From: Verrucomicrobiota bacterium
Lineage (GTDB): Bacteria > Verrucomicrobiota > Verrucomicrobiia > Methylacidiphilales > Verrucolacustridaceae
Assembly (NCBI GenBank): GCA_010025475.1
Contig: RGTE01000036.1
Location: 1 to 10,003 of the forward strand
DNA: 10,003 nucleotides
Reading direction: 5' to 3'
The notes below the pieces were generated by a model, which had not been told where the DNA came from, searched no databases, and worked only from the letters and a program-made list of their open reading frames with translations. Numbering within the stretch: position 1 is the stretch's first letter; every line of letters starts with the position of its first letter. A program made the translations under genes and the position numbers. This document shows positions 1-6,921 of this stretch, one piece after another.

Positions 1-867
1 CCCCTGCGCATGCGGCAGGAGGATGACGGCGTTTCCGTGGATTACGCCATCCGTTTGAAAGCCAAGGAGGATATCCTGATAGCCCCGGTGGTCGCGGTCT
101 CGATTCCCCCGGGAATTTCCCCGACCCACCAGCGCCTGGCCCCGAGGATCGTCTACGCCTACGACCTGCCCCCGGGAAAAGTATTTGATCTGGCCCAAGC
201 CAAAACGGTGATCCCGGCCGGCACCACTTTGGAGGGAGGCTGGACCCTGCGACGGGCGGTGCGCTCGTCCGGAACCTGGATGGCTTTGAGCGCGGATCTT
301 CTTCCCATGACGCGAATCCCCGCCCTTGAATCCATCTTTGCGCGCGAGACCAGCAACCCGCCTCCTGCGCTGCTGCGTTCCCGCGGAGAACTCGAGAATG
401 GTGAGGCCAAACGCCGCACGGCGGCCCAAGCGCTGGAAGACCGGTTGGCGGCGATTTTGGCAGACGTGAAGCAGTACCGGCAAAACCTGATGGCCGGAGT
501 GCCGGCGGCCATGAAAAGCAAGGGCTTCGGGCCCGGCAGCGGGGCGCCGACGGCCGCAGGCATCGGGGCCCTCGGGGGCGCCGCCACGGGTGCCGGCATC
601 GGGGCCATGGCGGGAGGTGGAAACGGGGCCGCCATCGGGGCCGGCGCGGGCGCGTTCGCCGGCATGTTGATCGGGGCCTTGGTCGCCAACTCCGAACATG
701 AAAAGCAGGTGGAGCAGGAAAAAGCGGCACGCCGACAGGCCGTGGCCGCCGTGGAGCGACAGGTCGTTGATTACGAAAAAAAGTTGATCCGCGAATTTGA
801 AAACGAACTGAACCAGGAATCCGCCAAACAGGAATCCACGCTGTCCCGCCCCAACGCCACCCCTTAG
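1..867 (+). CDS. Glycine-zipper, coiled-coil protein of unknown function (5' end probably outside the window)
   Basis: I do not recognise this protein. The frame is open from base 1; the first ATG is at 10, with only nine bases before it and no visible ribosome site, so the true start is probably upstream. Numbered from that ATG there are 285 residues. Residues 1-100 look like a beta-rich globular region. Residues 125-165 are charged and helical. Residues 179-226 are a Gly/Ala-rich stretch with repeated GxxxG-type spacing (GIGALGG, GAGIGAMAGG, GAGAGAFAGMLIGALVA), typical of a glycine-zipper membrane-inserting segment. Residues 227-272 are rich in Glu, Lys, Gln and Arg and look like a coiled coil. 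No signal peptide is visible, as expected if the N-terminus is missing. Its stop codon overlaps the ribosome site of the cyclase gene, so the two are almost certainly co-transcribed. A membrane or envelope role, perhaps as partner of the cyclase sensor, is inference only. Confidence 0.7.
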   Translation, partial: PLRMRQEDDGVSVDYAIRLKAKEDILIAPVVAVSIPPGISPTHQRLAPRIVYAYDLPPGKVFDLAQAKTVIPAGTTLEGGWTLRRAVRSSGTWMALSADLLPMTRIPALESIFARETSNPPPALLRSRGELENGEAKRRTAAQALEDRLAAILADVKQYRQNLMAGVPAAMKSKGFGPGSGAPTAAGIGALGGAATGAGIGAMAGGGNGAAIGAGAGAFAGMLIGALVANSEHEKQVEQEKAARRQAVAAVERQVVDYEKKLIREFENELNQESAKQESTLSRPNATP

Positions 868-869
868 GA
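866..869 (+). promoter_or_regulatory. Shine-Dalgarno of the cyclase gene, overlapping the preceding stop
   Basis: AGGA lies seven bases before the ATG at 877 and overlaps the TAG stop (865-867) of the upstream gene. This fixes the cyclase start and points to translational coupling. Confidence 0.6.
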
Positions 870-876
870 TTTTTCC

Positions 877-2976
877 ATGGCCCGCACTGCCAAAAAAGAC
901 GCCTTGGTTCGCCGCCTGATCCTTGCCGGTATTTGTGCCGGCACCGCTCTCTTTTTTGGCCTCCTCGCCCTGATCCAGTTCAAGCCCCTGCTGGAAGCGG
1001 AATACTACACCCGCGATCTGCGCATCCGCTTTGGCCAAACCGCACCGATTTCGCCAGAAATCGTATTCCTGGCGATCGACAAACAATCCTACAAGGACGT
1101 GCTGATGGAGGAAGAAGTGGCCGCCCATCCCGCCCTGGCGGAAATGTCCACCGGGTCCTGGCCGTGGCGGCGATCCGTCTGGGGTCATGTCATCCGCCGG
1201 GTCGCCGAAGCCGGTGCCAAGGTGGTCGCCCTTGACCTGATGTTCCCCACCGCCAAGGAAGGGGATGACGAACTCCTGCAAGCGCTGGATGAGTTTGGCA
1301 GCCGGGCGGTCACCGGGGGAACTTTCGAGGAGGTCAGCAACTTGGGCCGAACTTCAGTGCAACTGGCCCTGCCTGCCATGCTCGCGGCCAACGGCGTCAC
1401 GGAGATCGCCTCGGACAACCCGAATGGGCGTGTCGGCTACGTCAACCTGTGGCCGGATGAGGACGGCATTATCCGGCGGGCCCACTACCGCAGGGTTTTT
1501 CAGGACACCTCCGCCATCTCCCTGACGGGCCGGATGCTCGAGAAGGCCGGACTCGGGGCGCGCATCCCGGAAGGGGCCTCCGCGCTCATGCGTTACGCCG
1601 GGCCCCCGAATTTCAACTATAAGGCGATCCCCATTTACCAGCTGTTCGTCCCCTCCACTTGGGAAAAGGTTTTTCAAAACGGGGAGATGCTCAAGGACAA
1701 GCTGGTCTTGGTCGGTCCGTACGGCAACTGGTCCAAAGACGTCCTCAAAACCCCCTACCCCAACCCCATGCCGGGACCGGAGGTCCACCTTGCCGCCTTG
1801 GGCGCAGCCTTGACCGGCAGCTTTCTGCAGCTTCCGCCGGCATGGACTTCTCCGGCCCTGCTCGTGGCGGGCTCCCTGCTCGCCCTTCTCCTCATCCTCG
1901 CCACCAGCCAGCCGGTTCTGAGACTCGGCCTCCTGCTCCTCGCAGCACTGGGTTATGCCGTCCTGACCTTTTTCATCCAGGATCGGATGAACCTGATCCT
2001 GCCGGCAGTGAACCCGGCCCTCACTCTCCTTTTGGGCGGAATCGGATGCCTCAGTTATGAATTTGTTTTGGAACAAAGGGAAAAGCGCCGGGTGCGCGGC
2101 ATGTTTTCCACCATGGTCAGCCCCGAAGTGCTGGCCTACATGCAGGCCGATCCCGACCGGTTTCGGCTTACCGGGGAAAAGAAAATGGCCACGATGTTCT
2201 TTTCCGACCTGGCCGGCTTCACGACGATCTCGGAATCCGTCACGGCCGAGGATCTCGCCAAGATCCTGAATCGCTACCTCACCCCGATGAGCAACCTGGT
2301 GACCAAATATGGCGGCTATATCGACAAATACGCAGGCGATGCCATTATGGCCGACTTCGGTGTCCCCGTGTGGCCCGACCCGGATCCCGACTCCCACGCC
2401 TGGAAAGCCTGCTGGTCGGCCCTGGAGCAGCAGGAACGGCTGCAGACCCTCAAGCAGGAGCTCAAGGCCGAGTACGGCTGCGACATCGACGCGCGCATGG
2501 GCATCAACACCGGGGAGGTGGCGGCCGGCAACATGGGGTCCGAACAGAAATTTCAGTACACGGTGATGGGCGATGCCGTGAACCAAGCCGCCCGCTTTGA
2601 GCCGGCCAACAAACCCTTCGACACCCACATCATGATCGGCGGCAAGACCTACGAGATGGCCAAGGACAAGATCGAGGCCCGCTTTCTTGCCAACATGATC
2701 GTCAAGGGCAAGACGGAGCCCGTCCCCTGTTACGAGCTGCTTGCCAAAAAAGGCGAACTACCGGAAGCCAAAGCCCGGGTCGTCCGGCTGTTTGAGGAAG
2801 CCTGGAAACTGCATGCCGAAAAGAGATTTCATGAAGCCATCGCCAAATTCGACGAGGCCCTTGCCTTGGACCCAAACGACGGGCCGTCCAGGGCGTACCG
2901 GAAAATCTGCGAGGGGTTTCTCCAGCATTCCCCCCCCGAAGGCTGGGCCGGCGAATACATCCAGACTTCCAAATAG
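877..2976 (+). CDS. CHASE2-domain class III adenylate cyclase, membrane-bound
   Basis: Predicted to make cAMP from ATP in the cytoplasm in response to a signal sensed outside the inner membrane. The 699 residues run as follows: membrane helix at about 12-33; CHASE2 extracytoplasmic sensor at about 40-320 (including the IVFLAIDKQSY and AKVVALDLMFPT segments); three closely spaced helices at about 325-343, 347-367 and 371-393; then a class III cyclase domain at about 432-620. All six expected catalytic positions can be read: metal-binding D444 (FFSDLAGFT) and D488 (KYAGDAIMADFG), purine-selecting K484 and T562 (YTVMGDAVN), and transition-state N569 and R573 (VNQAARFE). The Lys/Thr pair is the pattern of bacterial adenylate rather than guanylate cyclases. 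Residues 630-680 form a helical, TPR-like tail (FHEAIAKFDEALALDPND). The ATG at 877 follows an AGGA site. It lies 9 bases after the glycine-zipper gene and 25 before the phosphatase gene, so an operon is likely. The signal is unknown. Confidence 0.93.
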   Translation: MARTAKKDALVRRLILAGICAGTALFFGLLALIQFKPLLEAEYYTRDLRIRFGQTAPISPEIVFLAIDKQSYKDVLMEEEVAAHPALAEMSTGSWPWRRSVWGHVIRRVAEAGAKVVALDLMFPTAKEGDDELLQALDEFGSRAVTGGTFEEVSNLGRTSVQLALPAMLAANGVTEIASDNPNGRVGYVNLWPDEDGIIRRAHYRRVFQDTSAISLTGRMLEKAGLGARIPEGASALMRYAGPPNFNYKAIPIYQLFVPSTWEKVFQNGEMLKDKLVLVGPYGNWSKDVLKTPYPNPMPGPEVHLAALGAALTGSFLQLPPAWTSPALLVAGSLLALLLILATSQPVLRLGLLLLAALGYAVLTFFIQDRMNLILPAVNPALTLLLGGIGCLSYEFVLEQREKRRVRGMFSTMVSPEVLAYMQADPDRFRLTGEKKMATMFFSDLAGFTTISESVTAEDLAKILNRYLTPMSNLVTKYGGYIDKYAGDAIMADFGVPVWPDPDPDSHAWKACWSALEQQERLQTLKQELKAEYGCDIDARMGINTGEVAAGNMGSEQKFQYTVMGDAVNQAARFEPANKPFDTHIMIGGKTYEMAKDKIEARFLANMIVKGKTEPVPCYELLAKKGELPEAKARVVRLFEEAWKLHAEKRFHEAIAKFDEALALDPNDGPSRAYRKICEGFLQHSPPEGWAGEYIQTSK

Positions 2977-3001
2977 TCCCCGGAGGCGACAGCGTTTCGG
3001 C

Positions 3002-3616
3002 GTGAGTCATCCCGTCACCCACATCTTTTTCGACCTGGGGAACATTTTGGTGGGCCTGCGGGCTGGCGAGAAGCTCCGGGCCTTGGCGCAGGCCTCCGGC
3101 CAGGAATTGACCTCCTTCTGCGAAAAAATCTGGTCCCACGAGCGGGCCCACGACTATGAGCGGGGTCGTCATAGCTGCGACGAATATTTCACCCTCCTGG
3201 CGGAGGAACTGGACCTCGGACACGCCCAACCGGTCCTGCGGGAGGCATTTTGCGACATTTTTTATCCCCTCCCGGAAAGGGTGGCCATCGCCCAAAAACT
3301 CGCCCGCCGTTATCCCCTCGGACTGATTTCCAACACCTGCGCCTCCCATATCCAGCATCTGGAGACTCATTACGACTTCTTTCCCATCTTCCAACCGCGA
3401 ATTTACTCCCACGAGGTCGGCGCACGAAAACCCCATCCTGAAATTTATGAAAAGGCATTGGCGGCCGCCGGCGCCAGGGCGGAAACCTCCCTCTTCATCG
3501 ACGATTTGGCCGAAAACCTGGAAACGCCCAACCGCTTGGGCTGGCAAACCATCCATCTCCCCCCGCAAGACGACCTGTCGCTCGCCTTGGCCAAGGCGGG
3601 CATTTCCCTGAGCTAG
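3002..3616 (+). CDS. HAD-superfamily phosphatase (subfamily IA, YihX-like)
   Basis: Likely a cytoplasmic phosphatase of small phosphorylated metabolites. With a GTG start at 3002 it is 204 residues, the normal size for this family. Four HAD motifs are visible: I at FFDLGNILV (nucleophile D11), II at LISNT (S110, N111), III at ARKPHPEIYEKAL (K143) and IV at FIDDLAEN (D167, D168). A helical cap follows motif I at about 20-90. The DLGN form of motif I lacks the second Asp of the usual DxD, but DLGN is characteristic of the E. coli YihX group, which includes glucose-1-phosphate phosphatase, so it does not by itself imply inactivity. Start choice: the frame is open further upstream inside the cyclase gene, but GTG 3002 is the first start codon after the cyclase stop. 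A GGAGG at 2982-2986 precedes it by 15 bases, a long spacing. The stop codon shares CTAG with the convergent gene. The substrate is unknown; a sugar phosphate would suit the neighbourhood. Confidence 0.85.
   Translation: MSHPVTHIFFDLGNILVGLRAGEKLRALAQASGQELTSFCEKIWSHERAHDYERGRHSCDEYFTLLAEELDLGHAQPVLREAFCDIFYPLPERVAIAQKLARRYPLGLISNTCASHIQHLETHYDFFPIFQPRIYSHEVGARKPHPEIYEKALAAAGARAETSLFIDDLAENLETPNRLGWQTIHLPPQDDLSLALAKAGISLS
3613..3616. other. CTAG palindrome: shared stop codons of two convergent genes
   Basis: The four bases CTAG supply TAG at 3614-3616 for the phosphatase gene (plus strand) and TAG at 3615-3613 for the co-polymerase/kinase gene (minus strand). The coding regions overlap by four bases, leaving no intergenic room for a terminator. 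I see no convincing hairpin with a T-run on either side, so transcription of each operon must end inside the opposing gene. Confidence 0.95.
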
Positions 3617-5847
3617 GTCTTTTTTACGGTGACGTGGGGTGGACCATCCCCGTTTCCGTTGGCCGTGGCAAGGGAGGGGGCCTCAGGAGAGGCGGCTTCC
3701 GAACGCTCCACCTTTTCCGGGGTTGCCCCGTTGGTCGCGGCGGCGGGTTCCCGTTTTCGACTCACCGTTTTGCTATAGTAATACTCCGTGTATTTGTAAT
3801 ACCCGTACTCCGGTTGTTTGGGATCCACCCCGTTGAAGATGATGCCCAGCACCTTCGCATTGCGGGAGTAAAGGGCCTCCAGGGAATTTCGCATCAGACG
3901 GCAGGAGGTTCGGCCAGCCCGGTAAACCACCAAGGTGCCGTCCGCTTTGGGAGCCAAACTGGGGGTATCGTCGACCGCCAAGACCGGGGCCGTGTCAAAA
4001 ATCACCACCTCAAACTCCCGGCCTAGCTCCTCCATCAAATTTTCGCAGGCCGCGCTGAAAATCAGCTCCCCAGGATGGCCTGTCGGCTCTCCCGCGGAGA
4101 GAAAAGAAAGGTTGGGGTAACGCGTAGGTTGAACCACCTTGCGCCAATCCGCCTGCCCGCCCAGAACCTCCGCCAACCCAGGTTCGCCTTCCAGCCCGAA
4201 AAGACGGTGCAACCCTCCCCGCCGCATATCCCCGTCGATCAGCAGGATTTTATTCGTCGTGGCAAAGGAGAGGGTGAGCGCCAAATTGGCGGTAATGGTG
4301 GATTTTCCATCCCCCGGGGTGGGACTGGTCACGAGGATGACCCGGTTCTTCTTTTTTCCGTCCACCCCGACAAAACGAAGGCTGGAGCGGATGTTGCGGA
4401 AGCTCTCGGCATAGACGTGCCTCGTGTCCTGCGGGGTCAACAGGGGCAGGCGTCCATCCGCATCCGCCACCTCCTCCGGCACCTGCCCGTAAATCGGCTC
4501 GTTAAAATGTTCGGTGAGTTCCACCACGGTGGAGACCCGGTCGTTGAAACGGTCCAGCAGAAAGAGCAGAGCCCCTGACAGGATCAGGCCGACCCCCAAC
4601 CCCAAAAGAAGCGTTCGGACGGCTCCCGGCTTGATCGAAATGGCCGGGGTTGCCTGCTCCAGGATATTCACGTCAAACTGGCTGACGTCCTGGCTGACAT
4701 TGACGTTTTGCACCGTCCCCAGCAGGGAGTCGTAGAGCTGTTTCTGCCGGTCCCGCTCGGTTTTGAGTTTTTCAAATTCCGCCATCTTCCGGCCGACTTC
4801 GAGGGCCTTGGTCTCCGACTCCGCCACGATTTTTTCCAGGTTGGAAATCTGCAGTTGGATCGCCTGCCGTTTTTCCTGCACGGATTCCCGGCTCTGCTGC
4901 CGGACAATTTCCAGTTTCCGCTCCGAGCGGGTGATTTCATCCTTCAAGGCGAGAATTTTCGGGTGTTTCGGCCGAAGATATTTCGACATCTGCTCCAGCC
5001 GCGCCTTGGCCTTCTGCAACTGGCGCTTGGTTTGGATGTATTCCGACTGCGGCCCCTCCACAAGAGCCGCACTGCCCGCCCCATCCTTGCCCGGCGTCGC
5101 CTCCGTGCCTTGGGCTTCCCGCTCCAGCGTTTGATCGATATTCATCAGATCGAGGAGTTGGGCCTCCTTTTTCAACTCCGCCAACTGCTTGTTGAGATCC
5201 ACGAGGTAAGACCCCACATAATTTCCCTGCTCCTGCAAAAAGATAACGTTGTTGTCCTGTTTGAACTGGAAAATCCTTTGGTCGAGATCGGCGATGGTTT
5301 TTTCCAGCTCGGTCAGCTGCTTGGCCACGGCGTCCACGGTTTTCTGGGAGGTCTCCCCCCGCATCTCCCGCTTGAATTCCAAAAACTCGCTCATGCAGGC
5401 ATCCGCGAAAAGCTGGGAATATTTCGGGTCGGGACTGGTGACTTTCAGGATGAAAATGGACGCCTTGGGTTCCTGCTGCACGGCCAGCTCCGCCATCGTT
5501 CCCTTGAGTTCGGGATGCGACGCCTCCACCGACCGGCCCGCCCGCCGTTTGATCTCATCGCTTTGCATCAGGGAGACCTGGGTGCCGAAATAATTCGTCA
5601 GCTCCTCGGTGTAGACGGTGCTTTCCTTGGTCATGATGCGCGGCGCCACCATCATCCGGCCGGTGCTCACGAAAAGCGGATCGCTTAAAAAATACCGGAC
5701 CCCCTGCACCAGCAGGGAGGCGGACAACACCATCACGGGAAGCCACCAATATTTGCGCAATAGGAGCTGATACCGGTAGACCCGTGCCCGCAGCGCCGCC
5801 GGGGAAAGCGGGCCACCAATCGCAAGTTCTGGTCCGAGCTCGGCCAC
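3613..5847 (-). CDS. Polysaccharide co-polymerase fused to a BY-type tyrosine kinase (Wzc-like)
   Basis: Inner-membrane protein that sets polymer length and couples synthesis to export; its cytoplasmic kinase domain autophosphorylates tyrosines. The 744 residues comprise: a short cytoplasmic N-terminus; membrane helix at about 33-54; Wzz-type periplasmic domain with long coiled coils at about 170-375, containing YLRPKHPKI (290-298); a proline-bearing segment (TPAISIKPG) before a second helix at about 410-432; then the kinase. In the kinase, E481/R484/R487 (ESFRNIRSSL) match the ExxRxxR oligomerisation motif, Walker A is SPTPGDGKST (508-517), Walker A' is ILLIDGDMRR (534-543) and Walker B is VVIFDTAPV (614-622). 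The tyrosine cluster YGYYKYTEYYY (681-691) has seven Tyr in eleven residues. Unusually, a further 53 mostly Ala/Pro/Glu/Gly residues follow the cluster, which normally ends the protein. The start is GTG with an ideal AAGGAGG four bases upstream. It is the last gene of the export operon. Confidence 0.95.
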   Translation of the reverse strand: MAELGPELAIGGPLSPAALRARVYRYQLLLRKYWWLPVMVLSASLLVQGVRYFLSDPLFVSTGRMMVAPRIMTKESTVYTEELTNYFGTQVSLMQSDEIKRRAGRSVEASHPELKGTMAELAVQQEPKASIFILKVTSPDPKYSQLFADACMSEFLEFKREMRGETSQKTVDAVAKQLTELEKTIADLDQRIFQFKQDNNVIFLQEQGNYVGSYLVDLNKQLAELKKEAQLLDLMNIDQTLEREAQGTEATPGKDGAGSAALVEGPQSEYIQTKRQLQKAKARLEQMSKYLRPKHPKILALKDEITRSERKLEIVRQQSRESVQEKRQAIQLQISNLEKIVAESETKALEVGRKMAEFEKLKTERDRQKQLYDSLLGTVQNVNVSQDVSQFDVNILEQATPAISIKPGAVRTLLLGLGVGLILSGALLFLLDRFNDRVSTVVELTEHFNEPIYGQVPEEVADADGRLPLLTPQDTRHVYAESFRNIRSSLRFVGVDGKKKNRVILVTSPTPGDGKSTITANLALTLSFATTNKILLIDGDMRRGGLHRLFGLEGEPGLAEVLGGQADWRKVVQPTRYPNLSFLSAGEPTGHPGELIFSAACENLMEELGREFEVVIFDTAPVLAVDDTPSLAPKADGTLVVYRAGRTSCRLMRNSLEALYSRNAKVLGIIFNGVDPKQPEYGYYKYTEYYYSKTVSRKREPAAATNGATPEKVERSEAASPEAPSLATANGNGDGPPHVTVKKT

Positions 5848-5851
5848 GTTT

Positions 5852-5858
5852 CCTCCTT
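5852..5858 (-). promoter_or_regulatory. Consensus Shine-Dalgarno of the co-polymerase/kinase gene
   Basis: On the minus strand AAGGAGG lies four bases before the GTG at 5847 and overlaps the TAA stop (5859-5857) of the export-protein gene. It is the strongest ribosome site in the window, decides the GTG start and indicates coupled translation. Confidence 0.8.
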
Positions 5859-6921
5859 AGAAGTTAAACAGCCGTTTGGGGACGAAAATATGATCCCCGT
5901 CCTGCAACACCGGGTTGTTCTCTTCCTCCCCCGTCTCGAGGATCTTGACCATGTCGATCTCCATGGGCTCCCCTTTTTGGCCCTTGCGGAAGAGTTTCAC
6001 CCGGCGCTTGTCCGCGAAATCCCCGAACTTGGCCTGAACGACGACATCCTTGACGGTGAGATCCCGATCCAAGGGGATCGGATAGTTGCCCACCTGGGCG
6101 ACGTTGCCGGCGATGCTGACCTGGCCGCGGCTCGTCACCGCGGGCACGATGATCTGGTCCTCCGGTTCCAACACCCGGTCCGTCGCGGCGATTCCTTTGC
6201 GGATGTCATCCAGGTTCACCACGATCGGCTCGGGGGGAGGCGCCCCTTCCCCGACCTTGCGGATCAGCTTGATCTGGTTGATTGCGGCCCGGTCCTCCAT
6301 GATTCCCACCGAGGAAAGGGCCTTGCTGACGGTCATGTTTTCATTGACGGGAATCTCAAAAGGTCCGGGTTTGGCGACCGCCCCGCTGATATATACCTTT
6401 CCACGGGACACCCCCGAGGTGGCCAGCGAGATCAGCACGGTGGCTTGGTAGTAATAGCCGTCCGGACGCTCTAGGATTTTTTTGATTTCCTCGGCCAGTT
6501 GCCGGTGGGTTTTGCCCTTGGCCAGAATCCTCCCGAAATAGGGATGCTCCACCTCCCCGCTGTCGGAAACCTGCAATAGATTCGAAGGGAGGGCCTTGGG
6601 GGCATTCGGGTCGGCTTTTGGATCCGGCTCTTCATCCAGATCCTCCAAGATCCGGAATTCGAGAAGATTTCCCACGGCAACCGGTTTTTTATCATCCAGG
6701 GAATCCATGGGGTTTCCTTTGGCCGGATCGGAAAAGTTGCGAACCACCGGGGATGGCGCCGGGGCCGTTGTTTCCCCCTCACCGGAACGAACCGTCAATC
6801 TCGCCTGCCCCCAGCCCATGCTTTCGGCAAAAGCCAGAATCCCCAGCAATCCCACCCTCAGGCGGAAAACCAGGCCGGCGCGGAACCGGCTAAAAATCAT
6901 AGTTAAAACCGGCCGCGGCAT
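5857..6921 (-). CDS. Polysaccharide export protein with SLBB domains (OPX, Wza-like), not a lipoprotein
   Basis: Predicted periplasmic/outer-membrane conduit carrying a polysaccharide from the inner-membrane co-polymerase to the surface. Numbered from the ATG at 6921 it has 354 residues: signal peptide at about 1-40 (hydrophobic core VGLLGILAFA, likely cut after GWGQA); a low-complexity stretch to about 75; Poly_export domain at about 80-165 (VGNLLEFRILEDLDE; EVEHPYFGRILAKGKTHRQL); first SLBB domain at about 174-260 (VYISGAVAKPGPFEI); second SLBB at about 266-349 (VSIAGNVAQVGNYPI). The protein contains no cysteine, so unlike Wza it cannot be lipidated, and it ends (HIFVPKRLFNF) without an obvious C-terminal amphipathic membrane helix. 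A second possible start is the ATG at 6900 (MIFSRFRAGL), which also gives a signal peptide. Neither ATG has a good ribosome site, and the overlap with the barrel gene would be 32 or 11 bases. Translational coupling to the barrel gene is likely. Confidence 0.92.
   Translation of the reverse strand: MPRPVLTMIFSRFRAGLVFRLRVGLLGILAFAESMGWGQARLTVRSGEGETTAPAPSPVVRNFSDPAKGNPMDSLDDKKPVAVGNLLEFRILEDLDEEPDPKADPNAPKALPSNLLQVSDSGEVEHPYFGRILAKGKTHRQLAEEIKKILERPDGYYYQATVLISLATSGVSRGKVYISGAVAKPGPFEIPVNENMTVSKALSSVGIMEDRAAINQIKLIRKVGEGAPPPEPIVVNLDDIRKGIAATDRVLEPEDQIIVPAVTSRGQVSIAGNVAQVGNYPIPLDRDLTVKDVVVQAKFGDFADKRRVKLFRKGQKGEPMEIDMVKILETGEEENNPVLQDGDHIFVPKRLFNF

Noticed and set aside
541..670. Repetitive GC-rich stretch that could look like a DNA tandem repeat
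   Set aside because: The periodicity comes from Gly/Ala codons of the glycine-zipper segment; the repeat units are irregular at the DNA level and in frame.
1354..2628. 424-codon open frame on the minus strand inside the cyclase gene
   Set aside because: It lies opposite the CHASE2 and catalytic regions, whose motifs are intact. Its product (Gly, His, Arg, Gln rich) resembles no family and has no ribosome site of note.
2741..3001. Upstream extension of the phosphatase frame into the cyclase gene
   Set aside because: These residues (Pro/Arg/Lys rich) are out of frame with the cyclase tail and lie before HAD motif I, which belongs within about 10 residues of the N-terminus. GTG 3002 gives the standard family length.
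4708..5688. 326-codon open frame on the plus strand inside the co-polymerase/kinase gene
   Set aside because: It is the mirror of the coiled-coil coding region; its Leu/Phe/His-rich translation is an artefact of codons for Glu, Lys and Gln read in reverse.
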